Shown: positions 1 to 6,724 of the stretch, in pieces
Layout: the number at the start of each line of letters is the position of its first letter
Numbering within the stretch: the stretch's first letter is position 1
Assembly (NCBI GenBank): GCA_902810755.1
Contig: CADDYT010000197.1
Location: 1 to 9,901, forward strand
Source: Chloroflexota bacterium
GTDB taxonomy: Bacteria > Chloroflexota > Ktedonobacteria > Ktedonobacterales > Ktedonobacteraceae
Direction: 5' to 3'
Length of the DNA: 9,901 nucleotides
Position numbers and translations under genes: made by a program
The notes under the pieces: generated by a model
Seen by the model: only the letters and a program-made list of their open reading frames with translations
Databases searched by the model: none
Told to the model about the DNA's origin: nothing

Positions 1-1
1 C

Positions 2-109
2 CTGCTGGCCATCCTGGCGGCAGTGCTGCTCCTGACAGGTATGCGCAGGTTTGCCCTGGAGCCACTCACGATCCTCTACAGCGCGCTTATTACGGGCTTG
101 CCTTCCTGA
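2..109 (+). CDS. 3' end of a plus-strand gene, probable membrane protein C-terminus (partial)
   Basis: The plus frame starting at base 2 is open from the window edge to a TGA at 107-109, giving 35 residues. They begin with a leucine/alanine-rich hydrophobic stretch (LLAILAAVLLLTG), then a short basic turn (MRRF) and a second mostly apolar segment. This looks like the last helix or two of an integral membrane protein. Codon composition supports coding: most third positions are G or C and second positions are T-rich. The gene would converge on the minus-strand operon, with about 30 bp between the two stop codons and no obvious terminator hairpin. The family cannot be named from this fragment. 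Other frames here are also partly open, so the call is tentative. Confidence 0.45.
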   Translation: MLAILAAVLLLTGMRRFALEPLTILYSALITGLPS

Positions 110-139
110 GCATTCCAGGGCATACCGTACAACAGGCTA

Positions 140-1528
140 TCACCCCTTCGTGACAAGAGGCAGGATCGCCATAAACTGGCCGTGCAGGTAGCCGGTGACG
201 GCTCCTGCTTCGCCTGGCACGGGATTCACCTGCCCATCCAGGCCTGCTACGCCGTGAAAGGCGTGATCGGAAAGCGTGACAATTTCCGAGACGGCGGAGG
301 CGCTGGCAGGATTGCTCAGGAGTTTGACGGCGTCTTGATCTATCGTTGTCACCCAGCCCTTGATGTCATCTGTGGCGATCTCTACGTGATGAGCATGGAG
401 CTTGATGTTGGCGGTTGAGTCAGACTGGTTGGCGGCAAGGGCAGCGTGCGCCGCCGCTTCCGCGACATATCCCTGACCACCCTGACCCAGAATGCCGAAG
501 CCATCGCCTATCTGGGAAGTGATGGAGAGGCAGGAGGCGCTGAGCGGGTGATAATTGGCCCCCTGCGTCCCCTCGCTGATATCGATAATGCTCTGCGCAA
601 CACAGCGCACCCCGGCAGTATTGCCGTTGCCGGAGAGACTTTGCAGGAGCAGCGCCTGGGCATTCAACGCCTGCGTCTGGTTCATCAATCCCACCAGCAG
701 GCCGATCTTGCCCGGAGTGATGGGGAACTGGAAAAGCAGGTGGCGAATATGCACAAAGGCTGCGGGCGGAAAGCTGCCGGTGAGAACCACATTGCCTCCC
801 GGCTCAGACGGCGTTCCCTGTTCCTGCGTCACCTCGATCCGGTTGCCCGCGCCCAGCAAATTGAGTTGTTTCTGTGTGCCGTTGCTGCCGCTCGTAAAAT
901 CCAGCGAAAATGTAGTGCCGCTGCGCGTCAATGCGCCTAACAGGATGACCTGCTCGCTTTGATCGTTAATCAACCATGCTGTATAGTGAAAGCCGTCGGG
1001 GGGATTGCTCAAGCTGGTGGCTGTGATTTTCAAGGCATCGGTAAAGCCGGGGGTGCCGTTCGGATTGTCAAAAAATGTGACCTGCCCGGCCACACTGACT
1101 TTCGGCGCCACCGTTGGCGATGGAGTCACGGCAGCAGGAGTATGGTTTCTGAAGGCAAATGCCGCCGCGACCGAACCGGCGGCAAGCAGCACGAGTACGA
1201 GGCCCACAATGAAGGCGTTGCGCCAGGTTTTTCTGAGCGAAGTCGAGGGCGAGGGGGAAAAGCCTGGCGTCGGCGTCTGTGGCGTCTGTGGCTGCTGAGG
1301 TGCCGGGCGAGGCATTGCGCGCGGTGAGAATGCCGCCGGAACCGGTGGGCGCTGGTCGTGCGCTACCGACTGCCCGCCCTGAGGCACTGTCCGTATACTC
1401 TGTACCGTCGAGGCATGATCGGCGATGGTCGCGTTGCCTCCGCCTTGCAGGGGAGCAATCTGCGCGCCACAGTTGCCGCAGAAAAGGGCATCATCTTCCA
1501 GATGCGTGTTACATTGCGGGCATTGCAT
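140..1528 (-). CDS. Zinc-ribbon protein with one membrane helix and a histidine-rich extracytoplasmic domain
   Basis: A 462-residue protein. Residues 3-20 form a zinc ribbon with two CxxC pairs (C3/C6, C17/C20), expected in the cytoplasm. A low-complexity Pro/Gln/Ser linker follows (about 60-97), then one hydrophobic helix (about 103-126) after a basic RKTWR stretch, which predicts the C-terminus outside. Residues about 145-265 look like a beta-rich domain; the phrase GFHYTAWLIN vaguely recalls the outer domain of anti-sigma-K factors, but I do not claim homology. Residues 266-462 look helical, with a Cys pair (C309/C333) and histidines at 378, 380, 381, 422, 425 and 449 that could bind metal or haem. 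The start at 1528 was chosen over an upstream ATG at 1588 because GAGGAG lies 8 nt before it and the zinc ribbon begins there; the longer form would also begin inside the 43-nt spacer after the upstream stop. It is the last gene of the operon. No function is assigned; a structural, sensory or assembly role at the membrane is possible. Confidence 0.8.
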   Translation of the reverse strand: MQCPQCNTHLEDDALFCGNCGAQIAPLQGGGNATIADHASTVQSIRTVPQGGQSVAHDQRPPVPAAFSPRAMPRPAPQQPQTPQTPTPGFSPSPSTSLRKTWRNAFIVGLVLVLLAAGSVAAAFAFRNHTPAAVTPSPTVAPKVSVAGQVTFFDNPNGTPGFTDALKITATSLSNPPDGFHYTAWLINDQSEQVILLGALTRSGTTFSLDFTSGSNGTQKQLNLLGAGNRIEVTQEQGTPSEPGGNVVLTGSFPPAAFVHIRHLLFQFPITPGKIGLLVGLMNQTQALNAQALLLQSLSGNGNTAGVRCVAQSIIDISEGTQGANYHPLSASCLSITSQIGDGFGILGQGGQGYVAEAAAHAALAANQSDSTANIKLHAHHVEIATDDIKGWVTTIDQDAVKLLSNPASASAVSEIVTLSDHAFHGVAGLDGQVNPVPGEAGAVTGYLHGQFMAILPLVTKG

Positions 1529-1536
1529 AGTTTTTT

Positions 1537-1542
1537 CTCCTC
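1537..1542 (-). promoter_or_regulatory. Ribosome binding site fixing the start of the zinc-ribbon gene
   Basis: GAGGAG on the minus strand, 8 nt before the ATG at 1528-1526. It supports the 462-residue form over the version starting at 1588. The whole 43-nt spacer (1529-1571) is about 86% purine on the coding strand. Confidence 0.7.
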
Positions 1543-1571
1543 GCTCTCTATTTCGTCTCTTTTTTGCTTCT

Positions 1572-2486
1572 CTAAAGGTGCAGCACACTGATAGCCAGTT
1601 CCATCAGCGCGTGATAGAGGATAATCAGTATAGCGATAGCGGCCAGCACCATGTGAATGGAGCGCCACGTCCTGATGATGACCCTGGCCCATTTCTGCCG
1701 TTGCAGGGACTGAAGCAACTGAGTGTGGGAGAGCAACAGTTCCTGTGCCTGGCGGAAATCAACTTGCTCCTTCGCCGACAGCGATACCATCACCGCCTCG
1801 GCGGGCGCGAGAGAGCCGCGCTCAATAGCCTGCAAACAATAGTCCTGAAAAGGAGCGGACTTACCGGCGCAGAGCCGCTCGATGGTAAATTCCAGTTCCA
1901 GCAGGCGTTCCTCAATAGCCCGGATGATACCTGCCCCGTTGGTGCTGGCGTCCTGCGAGATGGTGCGCGCCTGCCAGCCATCGAGCAAGCGCCCGACGAT
2001 GCCGCTGGCGACGAGAAAGATGAGGGCAAACAGCGCGCTCGTCCCGGCGTAGCTCTGAGTGAAGCAACTGAAATTCTGGCAGTAATCGTGCAGGATGTGC
2101 GTAAAGTTCTCGTGGAGCAGGGCGATCAGAACGGCGGAGATGCCAACCCAGGTGTGCAGCCAGAGCCAGTCCTGTACTTTGCCGGGCAGGCCGCGCGCGA
2201 AACGGCGGCGCAGGGCATAGGCAGCGGTAACGAGAACCAGGCAGAAGGCGATGATACCAAAGAGACGTAACGGGTCGTTGAACGGGCCGGGGAATGGCTG
2301 CGTGCGAATGGCGTAGAAGTACCAGGCAAGGATGATGAGGTAGAGCAAAGCGCAGGCAAGCAGCCAGAGCCAGCGCGCGCGTGAAGTCGGCGCGTTCCAG
2401 ATACGCCCCCGGCTCCCGCGCGAAACGCCAGCTTGAGGCGCGACCGGTGATGGCGATACAGGGCTTTTACCGGCGAAAATCGACAT
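1572..2486 (-). CDS. Five-helix membrane protein with two H-x13-H pairs, predicted di-haem b cytochrome (ferric reductase/cytochrome b-like)
   Basis: A 304-residue integral membrane protein. Hydrophobic helices lie at about 38-60, 73-92, 109-126, 147-167 and 275-299. Helix 3 carries H111 and H125, helix 5 carries H278 and H292; both pairs are spaced H-x13-H. The same spacing is known for the bis-histidine haem ligands of respiratory cytochrome b, and ferric reductase/NOX domains have similar pairs. Basic residues before helix 1 and between helices 2 and 3 place the N-terminus inside. Helices 3 and 5 then run in the same direction, so H111/H278 would hold a haem near the cytoplasm and H125/H292 one near the outer face. 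A stretch of about 107 residues between helices 4 and 5 (168-274, with C206 and C217) would be cytoplasmic. The outer loop has C136, C141, H130 and H133. I see no PEWY quinone-site motif. It lies 43 nt after the iron-sulfur gene with GGAGG before its ATG. It is the likely electron path across the membrane. Confidence 0.75.
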   Translation of the reverse strand: MSIFAGKSPVSPSPVAPQAGVSRGSRGRIWNAPTSRARWLWLLACALLYLIILAWYFYAIRTQPFPGPFNDPLRLFGIIAFCLVLVTAAYALRRRFARGLPGKVQDWLWLHTWVGISAVLIALLHENFTHILHDYCQNFSCFTQSYAGTSALFALIFLVASGIVGRLLDGWQARTISQDASTNGAGIIRAIEERLLELEFTIERLCAGKSAPFQDYCLQAIERGSLAPAEAVMVSLSAKEQVDFRQAQELLLSHTQLLQSLQRQKWARVIIRTWRSIHMVLAAIAILIILYHALMELAISVLHL

Positions 2487-2529
2487 GGGCAGATCCTCCA
2501 GAACAGTTATTGACAGACTTCACGCTCTA

Positions 2530-4470
2530 CTACACGGCTCGCCGCCGCAGAATTTCCTCCGTCGAGCCAAAGAATTCGGTCGGCTGGATACGGAAAGCGG
2601 CGCCGGTCGGGCATGCCTGTACGCAGGCTTGATTGTCGTAGCCCGCGCACAGATCGCACTTGATCGCGATTTTCTTGCGCATCTCGTCATAGGCATCGAG
2701 CGGCTGGCGAGTGGCGAGCGGGCCGGGAGCAACGGGGGAAGCGGCCATCGGCAATCTGCGCCCGCGCTCTTTGCCCGCGCCGCGCGTAAAGAAACTGCTA
2801 AAACGCTGCCAGCTTGCAGGGGCAGCACTTTCCTCTTCCAGCGTCATAATAGAAATGTTGTCGTAGGGACAGCGTTCGGCGCAGATGCCGCAGCCAATGC
2901 AGCTTTCGGTGATGTAGACCTCACCGGTTGGCATGCGAGCAATCCCGGCGCGGCTACAGAGCATGCAGACAGGGTCCTGACACTGGCGGCAAGCGGTGGC
3001 GATGCTGATATTGCCTACCACCATGCCCTTGCGATTCATACGCGAATGGCCGTGACGACGCGCGCAAGCTTCCTCACACTCGTTACAGTGAATACACTTA
3101 TCAAGGTCAATGACCAGCACCTCTGTCCCTTCGATGACGCCGCCGCCGACCAGCGCCCGCAGGCCCGCCCGCGCTTCGGCGCTGGAAGCCTGCTGGAGTT
3201 GCTCGATGGGCGCGAAAAAGCCGGTCTGCGCCGCCGCCGCCGCCTCTACATATTGCTGGAGCCGCACCTGGTAGCGTTGGGCAATCTCTGGATAGCGGGC
3301 GAACAGGGGGAGCAACGCCTGGCGCGGCACCTCGGCGACGATGACACGGGTGATGGCGCTCACCGTGACCGCGCCGCCATCGCCCAGCAGGTCAAGTCCG
3401 CCCGCGAAGTAGTCGCCGCCCTGCCGGTAGGCGATGATGCGCTCGCCGCTTTTCGCGCGCCCCGTACCGGTGGCGGTGCGGCGCGCTACTTTGACAAACC
3501 CTTCCAGCAGAATATGCAGCGACTCCCGCGCCGGTCTGCCGCTCACATCCTCGCTGAAAAGCTGCTCATCGCGATCATAGCGCCTGACCTGCGCCTGTTC
3601 TGCTATATGCAGGAGATCGAGGTCGGCGACACCCTGAAAGAGCGCCAGCCGTTTGAGAATGGTCTCGATAGAGCGCGTATTATCCAGTTTCTCAAAGAAG
3701 GAGCGCACGGCAGGAACAATTTCCATCAGACGCTGCATGACCTGTTCCGGCACTTCCAGCGCCACCGCAGCCGTTTGCGTGCGCGCGCTGGAAGTGCGCT
3801 GCTGGCCCGTCAGCATGCCATGCTCGCCCATATATTCCCCGCGCCGGAAAACGGCGATCGGCAGCGTCTGCCCATCGGCGCCGGTTGAGAAAAGCTCGCA
3901 GCGCCCTTCCAGGATGAGGTAGAGGCTGCGGCTGAACTCGCCCTCGTGGAAAAGCACCGTGCCGGGCATCAGACTGAACAGCTTCGAGGTCGCCACGAGG
4001 TGCAGCAGGTAGTTGTCGGGGACAAGCTGCGGGTCGCTGAACATGGGCTGTTCGCGCAGGCGACCGAGCAGGGAAGCGATGTCCCAGCCAGCAGGGAGAT
4101 AGGAAAAGATGCGGTTCAAATCCACGTTGCCATCCCAGGGAACGCCGAGCCGCTGCTTAAGCGAGAGCATGAGCAGGTCGCGGTGGTTATCGACGGGGCA
4201 GACGGGAACGCAGGAACCGCACATCACACATTCTTCGGTGAAACGCGCCACGTGCGGCGCGATCTCCTCAGAGATGGTCGCGCGGTTCAGATCGGCAATA
4301 TTGATTCGCGCCGAGAGTGGCACCGGGCAAGCACGCATACAGCGATCGCAGCCGATGCACATATCGATCTCAAAGCGCACCTCCTCCTCGGTCAGCGGAA
4401 CCAGGTCTGGACGATGCTCAATGCCCACGACCAGGGGCTTTTTTGAGGAAACTGATTTCGACGTTTGCAT
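2530..4470 (-). CDS. Multi-cluster [4Fe-4S] protein with two cyclic-nucleotide-binding-type domains
   Basis: A 646-residue soluble protein. The N-terminus has two ferredoxin motifs (C38/41/44/48 and C81/84/87/91, each CxxCxxCxxxCP). Two CNB-fold domains follow at about 141-260 and 278-400. The first keeps the phosphate-binding cassette residues GE (215-216) and R225; the second has G residues where Glu and Arg are expected and probably does not bind ligand. The C-terminus has four cluster motifs in the order seen in DmsB/NrfC-like electron-transfer subunits: C459/462/465/469, C494/497/502/505, C524/527/530/534 and C605/608/616/620. Up to six [4Fe-4S] clusters are therefore possible. Motif 2 has CxxC at its end where family members usually have CxxxCP. 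The gene starts 19 nt after the oxidoreductase stop with GGAGG 5 nt before ATG. It probably relays electrons between the FAD protein and the membrane cytochrome, with the CNB part acting as a cAMP/cGMP-responsive gate or as a scaffold (inference). Confidence 0.88.
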   Translation of the reverse strand: MQTSKSVSSKKPLVVGIEHRPDLVPLTEEEVRFEIDMCIGCDRCMRACPVPLSARINIADLNRATISEEIAPHVARFTEECVMCGSCVPVCPVDNHRDLLMLSLKQRLGVPWDGNVDLNRIFSYLPAGWDIASLLGRLREQPMFSDPQLVPDNYLLHLVATSKLFSLMPGTVLFHEGEFSRSLYLILEGRCELFSTGADGQTLPIAVFRRGEYMGEHGMLTGQQRTSSARTQTAAVALEVPEQVMQRLMEIVPAVRSFFEKLDNTRSIETILKRLALFQGVADLDLLHIAEQAQVRRYDRDEQLFSEDVSGRPARESLHILLEGFVKVARRTATGTGRAKSGERIIAYRQGGDYFAGGLDLLGDGGAVTVSAITRVIVAEVPRQALLPLFARYPEIAQRYQVRLQQYVEAAAAAQTGFFAPIEQLQQASSAEARAGLRALVGGGVIEGTEVLVIDLDKCIHCNECEEACARRHGHSRMNRKGMVVGNISIATACRQCQDPVCMLCSRAGIARMPTGEVYITESCIGCGICAERCPYDNISIMTLEEESAAPASWQRFSSFFTRGAGKERGRRLPMAASPVAPGPLATRQPLDAYDEMRKKIAIKCDLCAGYDNQACVQACPTGAAFRIQPTEFFGSTEEILRRRAV

Positions 4471-4489
4471 AAGCGCCTCCCTCGTCTTG

Positions 4490-6706
4490 TTAGCCGATAC
4501 TCCGCTGCGCGGCCATGAAGTAGATGGTCGAATTGCCGATGCTGATACGATCGCCGTGCGTCAGCAGGTAGGGATTGTCGATTCTGGTCTGGTTGACGAA
4601 GACGCCGTTGCTGCTGCCCAGGTCATGGATATAGAAGCCGCCGGGGCCAGAGACCACTTCCGCGCTTTGACGCGAGACCAGCACGTCGGCCAGCACAATA
4701 TCGGCTTTGCGGTCACGTCCAATCAGCAGCCGCTTCCCGCCATGCAGGAGAAAGAGAGCAGGCCCCCCCCTGGCGAGAACAATGAGGGCCGGGCTGTGCG
4801 CGAGTTTCGCCACTTCGCTCGCCGCCAGCGGAGCGGTCGCGCCCGGCAGGAGCAGCGAGCCGTCGGCGGTGAGGATGGGCTGGCCCAGAGGCGGGGGAGC
4901 GTGGCCGCCTGCCGTCGGGTCATAGAAGCCCGTCTTCATCTCGTGCAGTTCCGTCCTCCCTGGCCTGCGTGGCTCATCATGTCTTGCCGGGCCGGTGGTG
5001 CGCAACTGGAAGACAAACGTGGCAACTTTCCCGAAACGTATCTCGTCATTCTGCCTGAGAATGTGCGTGCTGCCCGTTTCCAGCCGCGTTCCGTTGAGAA
5101 ACGTCCCGTTGACGCTGCCGAGATCGTGCAGAATATATTGACCGTTGGCATAGCTGATTTCGGCATGGCGGCGCGAGAGGGTCGGGTGGTCGATCAGCAG
5201 ATAGACACCGACCTGGCGGCCCACCACCATCACCTTTGTCGGGTTCAGGCGCGTCTCAACCAGCCGGGGCAGAGCATCACCTGCTGCACCCTGAAAGAGG
5301 GTCGGATTATCCTGGGGCAGAAGGAATGCTTCGCTGCGCGGCTGCGCCTTCGCCTGCGTCACCAGCGTTGGATGATGCACGCCGGAGTAGGCCGCCTCTC
5401 TCATTGCCGCCTCACCTGCCCGGTTTACGCTCAATTTAGCGGGTGGCACGCCCTGCCGATCAAGCCAGGCGCTCAATGTGAAGTCGTCGGCGAAGAGCCT
5501 GGAGGCGACCGGGAGCAGGTTGACGCCGTGATCGATGGCGCGTTTGAAGGCCAGCACGCCGCTGCGATTGCCAAGCGCGAGCGCGCCGACGGCCACGCCA
5601 TCCTTGAGGATGACTTTGCGATACGTGCGCGGCTGCGGGTCTGCCACCAGTTCCTGATAGCCCTGCCCCTGCGCGGGGATATTTGTCAGCCCGCAGGAGG
5701 CAAAATCAAGCCCGTACAGGAAGGTGGCATTGTAGAAGGTGGCGAACCGGTATTGACGATTGCTGTCAAGCAGGTCAAGCATGCTATAGGCGGCGGCACG
5801 GCCCTGCTGGATGGCCGGATACCACTGGCCGAGGAGGCGCGTTCGCCCGCTCGTTGCGTCGGTCGTTTCCAGGACATCCCCGGCAGCGTAGATATCGGGC
5901 GCGCCCGTGCGCATAGCCCCATCCACTTTGAGACCGCGTCCGCATGGAATGCCGCTCGCTTTGATGAAATCGACAATCGGCTCAATGCCGATGGCCATGA
6001 TAACCATGTCGCAGGGGATATGCGCGCCCTTTGTCGTGACGATGCCCTGTACCTGGCCCTGCCTGCCGGTGATCTCGGCGATCTCCTCTTCCAGATGCAC
6101 CTCGACGCCATCGCGCCGCTCCTGTTGCAACACCAGATCGGAAGCGGTGGCGTCAAGCACTTCCGACCAGAGCATGCGGCGGCGCAGCAGGTGAATGACG
6201 GAGTAGCCGCGATGGCGCAGCGTCTCAATCGTTTCCAGCGCCAGGGTGCCGCTGCCGCTGACCACCACGCGGCGGGCAGCTTTGAGCCGCGTCAAAACAG
6301 TCTGGTAATCGGCAACTGTGCGCAGGGTACAGACGCCCGGCAGGTCATTGCCAGGGCAGGTGAGACGAGCCGGGCGCGCGCCGCTGGCCAGCAGCAGGCG
6401 GCTATAGCCAACTTCCTGTCCGTTGCCGAGCTGCACGCTGTGCTGGCCGACCTGAATACGCACAACCCGACCGGAAACAAAGCGAATGTTCTGCTGCTGG
6501 TAAAAACTGTTGGGGCGCGCCCATAACTTATCCTCGCGCACGCGCCCCGCCAGATAATCCTTGAGCGCGGGCCGATAGTAGACGGGAAAAGGATCATCGG
6601 CAATGACGGTAATAGCCGCCGCAGAATCCTCGGCGCGCAAGACCTCGGCGGCGGTTGCCCCGGCGATGCCGTTGCCAACGATGACGTAGGATTGTTGTTC
6701 TGCCAT
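4490..6706 (-). CDS. FAD-dependent NAD(P) oxidoreductase with two C-terminal FHA domains
   Basis: A 738-residue fusion. Residues 1-about 420 are a class-III pyridine nucleotide oxidoreductase of the rubredoxin reductase/NirB N-terminal type: FAD dinucleotide motif GNGIAG (11-16), a second nucleotide motif around GSGTLALE (151-158), and the FAD motif IYAAGD (272-277). After the second beta strand the usual acidic residue is absent and RRR (175-177) follows, which hints at NADPH rather than NADH. There is no redox CxxC. Residues about 491-568 are an FHA domain with all usual phosphothreonine-site residues (G496/R497, S511/R512/H514, N533/G534). Residues about 658-733 are a second FHA (G663/R664, S678/R679, N700/G701) with Ser681 in place of the conserved His. 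The gene follows the kinase-Rieske gene by 18 nt and precedes the iron-sulfur gene by 19 nt. It likely feeds electrons from NAD(P)H into the chain, with the FHA pair docking a phosphorylated partner. An eight-G run lies just before FHA2. Confidence 0.9.
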   Translation of the reverse strand: MAEQQSYVIVGNGIAGATAAEVLRAEDSAAAITVIADDPFPVYYRPALKDYLAGRVREDKLWARPNSFYQQQNIRFVSGRVVRIQVGQHSVQLGNGQEVGYSRLLLASGARPARLTCPGNDLPGVCTLRTVADYQTVLTRLKAARRVVVSGSGTLALETIETLRHRGYSVIHLLRRRMLWSEVLDATASDLVLQQERRDGVEVHLEEEIAEITGRQGQVQGIVTTKGAHIPCDMVIMAIGIEPIVDFIKASGIPCGRGLKVDGAMRTGAPDIYAAGDVLETTDATSGRTRLLGQWYPAIQQGRAAAYSMLDLLDSNRQYRFATFYNATFLYGLDFASCGLTNIPAQGQGYQELVADPQPRTYRKVILKDGVAVGALALGNRSGVLAFKRAIDHGVNLLPVASRLFADDFTLSAWLDRQGVPPAKLSVNRAGEAAMREAAYSGVHHPTLVTQAKAQPRSEAFLLPQDNPTLFQGAAGDALPRLVETRLNPTKVMVVGRQVGVYLLIDHPTLSRRHAEISYANGQYILHDLGSVNGTFLNGTRLETGSTHILRQNDEIRFGKVATFVFQLRTTGPARHDEPRRPGRTELHEMKTGFYDPTAGGHAPPPLGQPILTADGSLLLPGATAPLAASEVAKLAHSPALIVLARGGPALFLLHGGKRLLIGRDRKADIVLADVLVSRQSAEVVSGPGGFYIHDLGSSNGVFVNQTRIDNPYLLTHGDRISIGNSTIYFMAAQRSIG
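4763..4770 (-). repeat. Eight-G homopolymer inside the oxidoreductase-FHA gene
   Basis: Eight consecutive C on the plus strand, read as AGG GGG GGG CCT (R646-P649) in the coding direction. It lies between the two FHA domains. Loss of one G shifts to a frame ending at a TGA at 4725-4723; gain of one G leads to a TGA at 4715-4713. Either change would remove FHA2 but keep the enzyme and FHA1. Slippage is not shown; only the tract and its consequences are visible. Confidence 0.6.
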
Positions 6707-6724
6707 CTCTCTTTTCCTCTTCGA

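Noticed and set aside
110..139. A terminator between the convergent genes at the left edge
   Set aside because: Only a 4-bp imperfect stem (CCTG/CAGG around 105-119) is visible, with no T-run on either strand.
1529..1588. A 20-residue extension of the zinc-ribbon protein from an ATG at 1588
   Set aside because: It would overlap the end of the upstream gene, encodes a Lys/Arg-rich stretch from the purine-rich spacer, and lacks the GAGGAG site found before the ATG at 1528.
1572..2486. Calling the membrane protein a true cytochrome bc1 cytochrome b subunit
   Set aside because: The H-x13-H spacing fits, but there are only five helices, no PEWY motif, and a large loop between helices 4 and 5, so only a general di-haem cytochrome call is supported.
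2485..3888. A 467-codon plus-strand open frame opposite the iron-sulfur gene
   Set aside because: It is a shadow frame: the minus strand carries ordered cysteine motifs and CNB domains over the same bases, and the plus translation is low in hydrophobic structure with no family features.
4109..6526. An 805-codon open frame on the plus strand opposite the oxidoreductase-FHA gene
   Set aside because: It is antisense to genes with clear FAD, FHA and iron-sulfur motifs. Long antisense frames are expected in sequence with strong GC bias at third positions. Its translation shows no recognisable domain.
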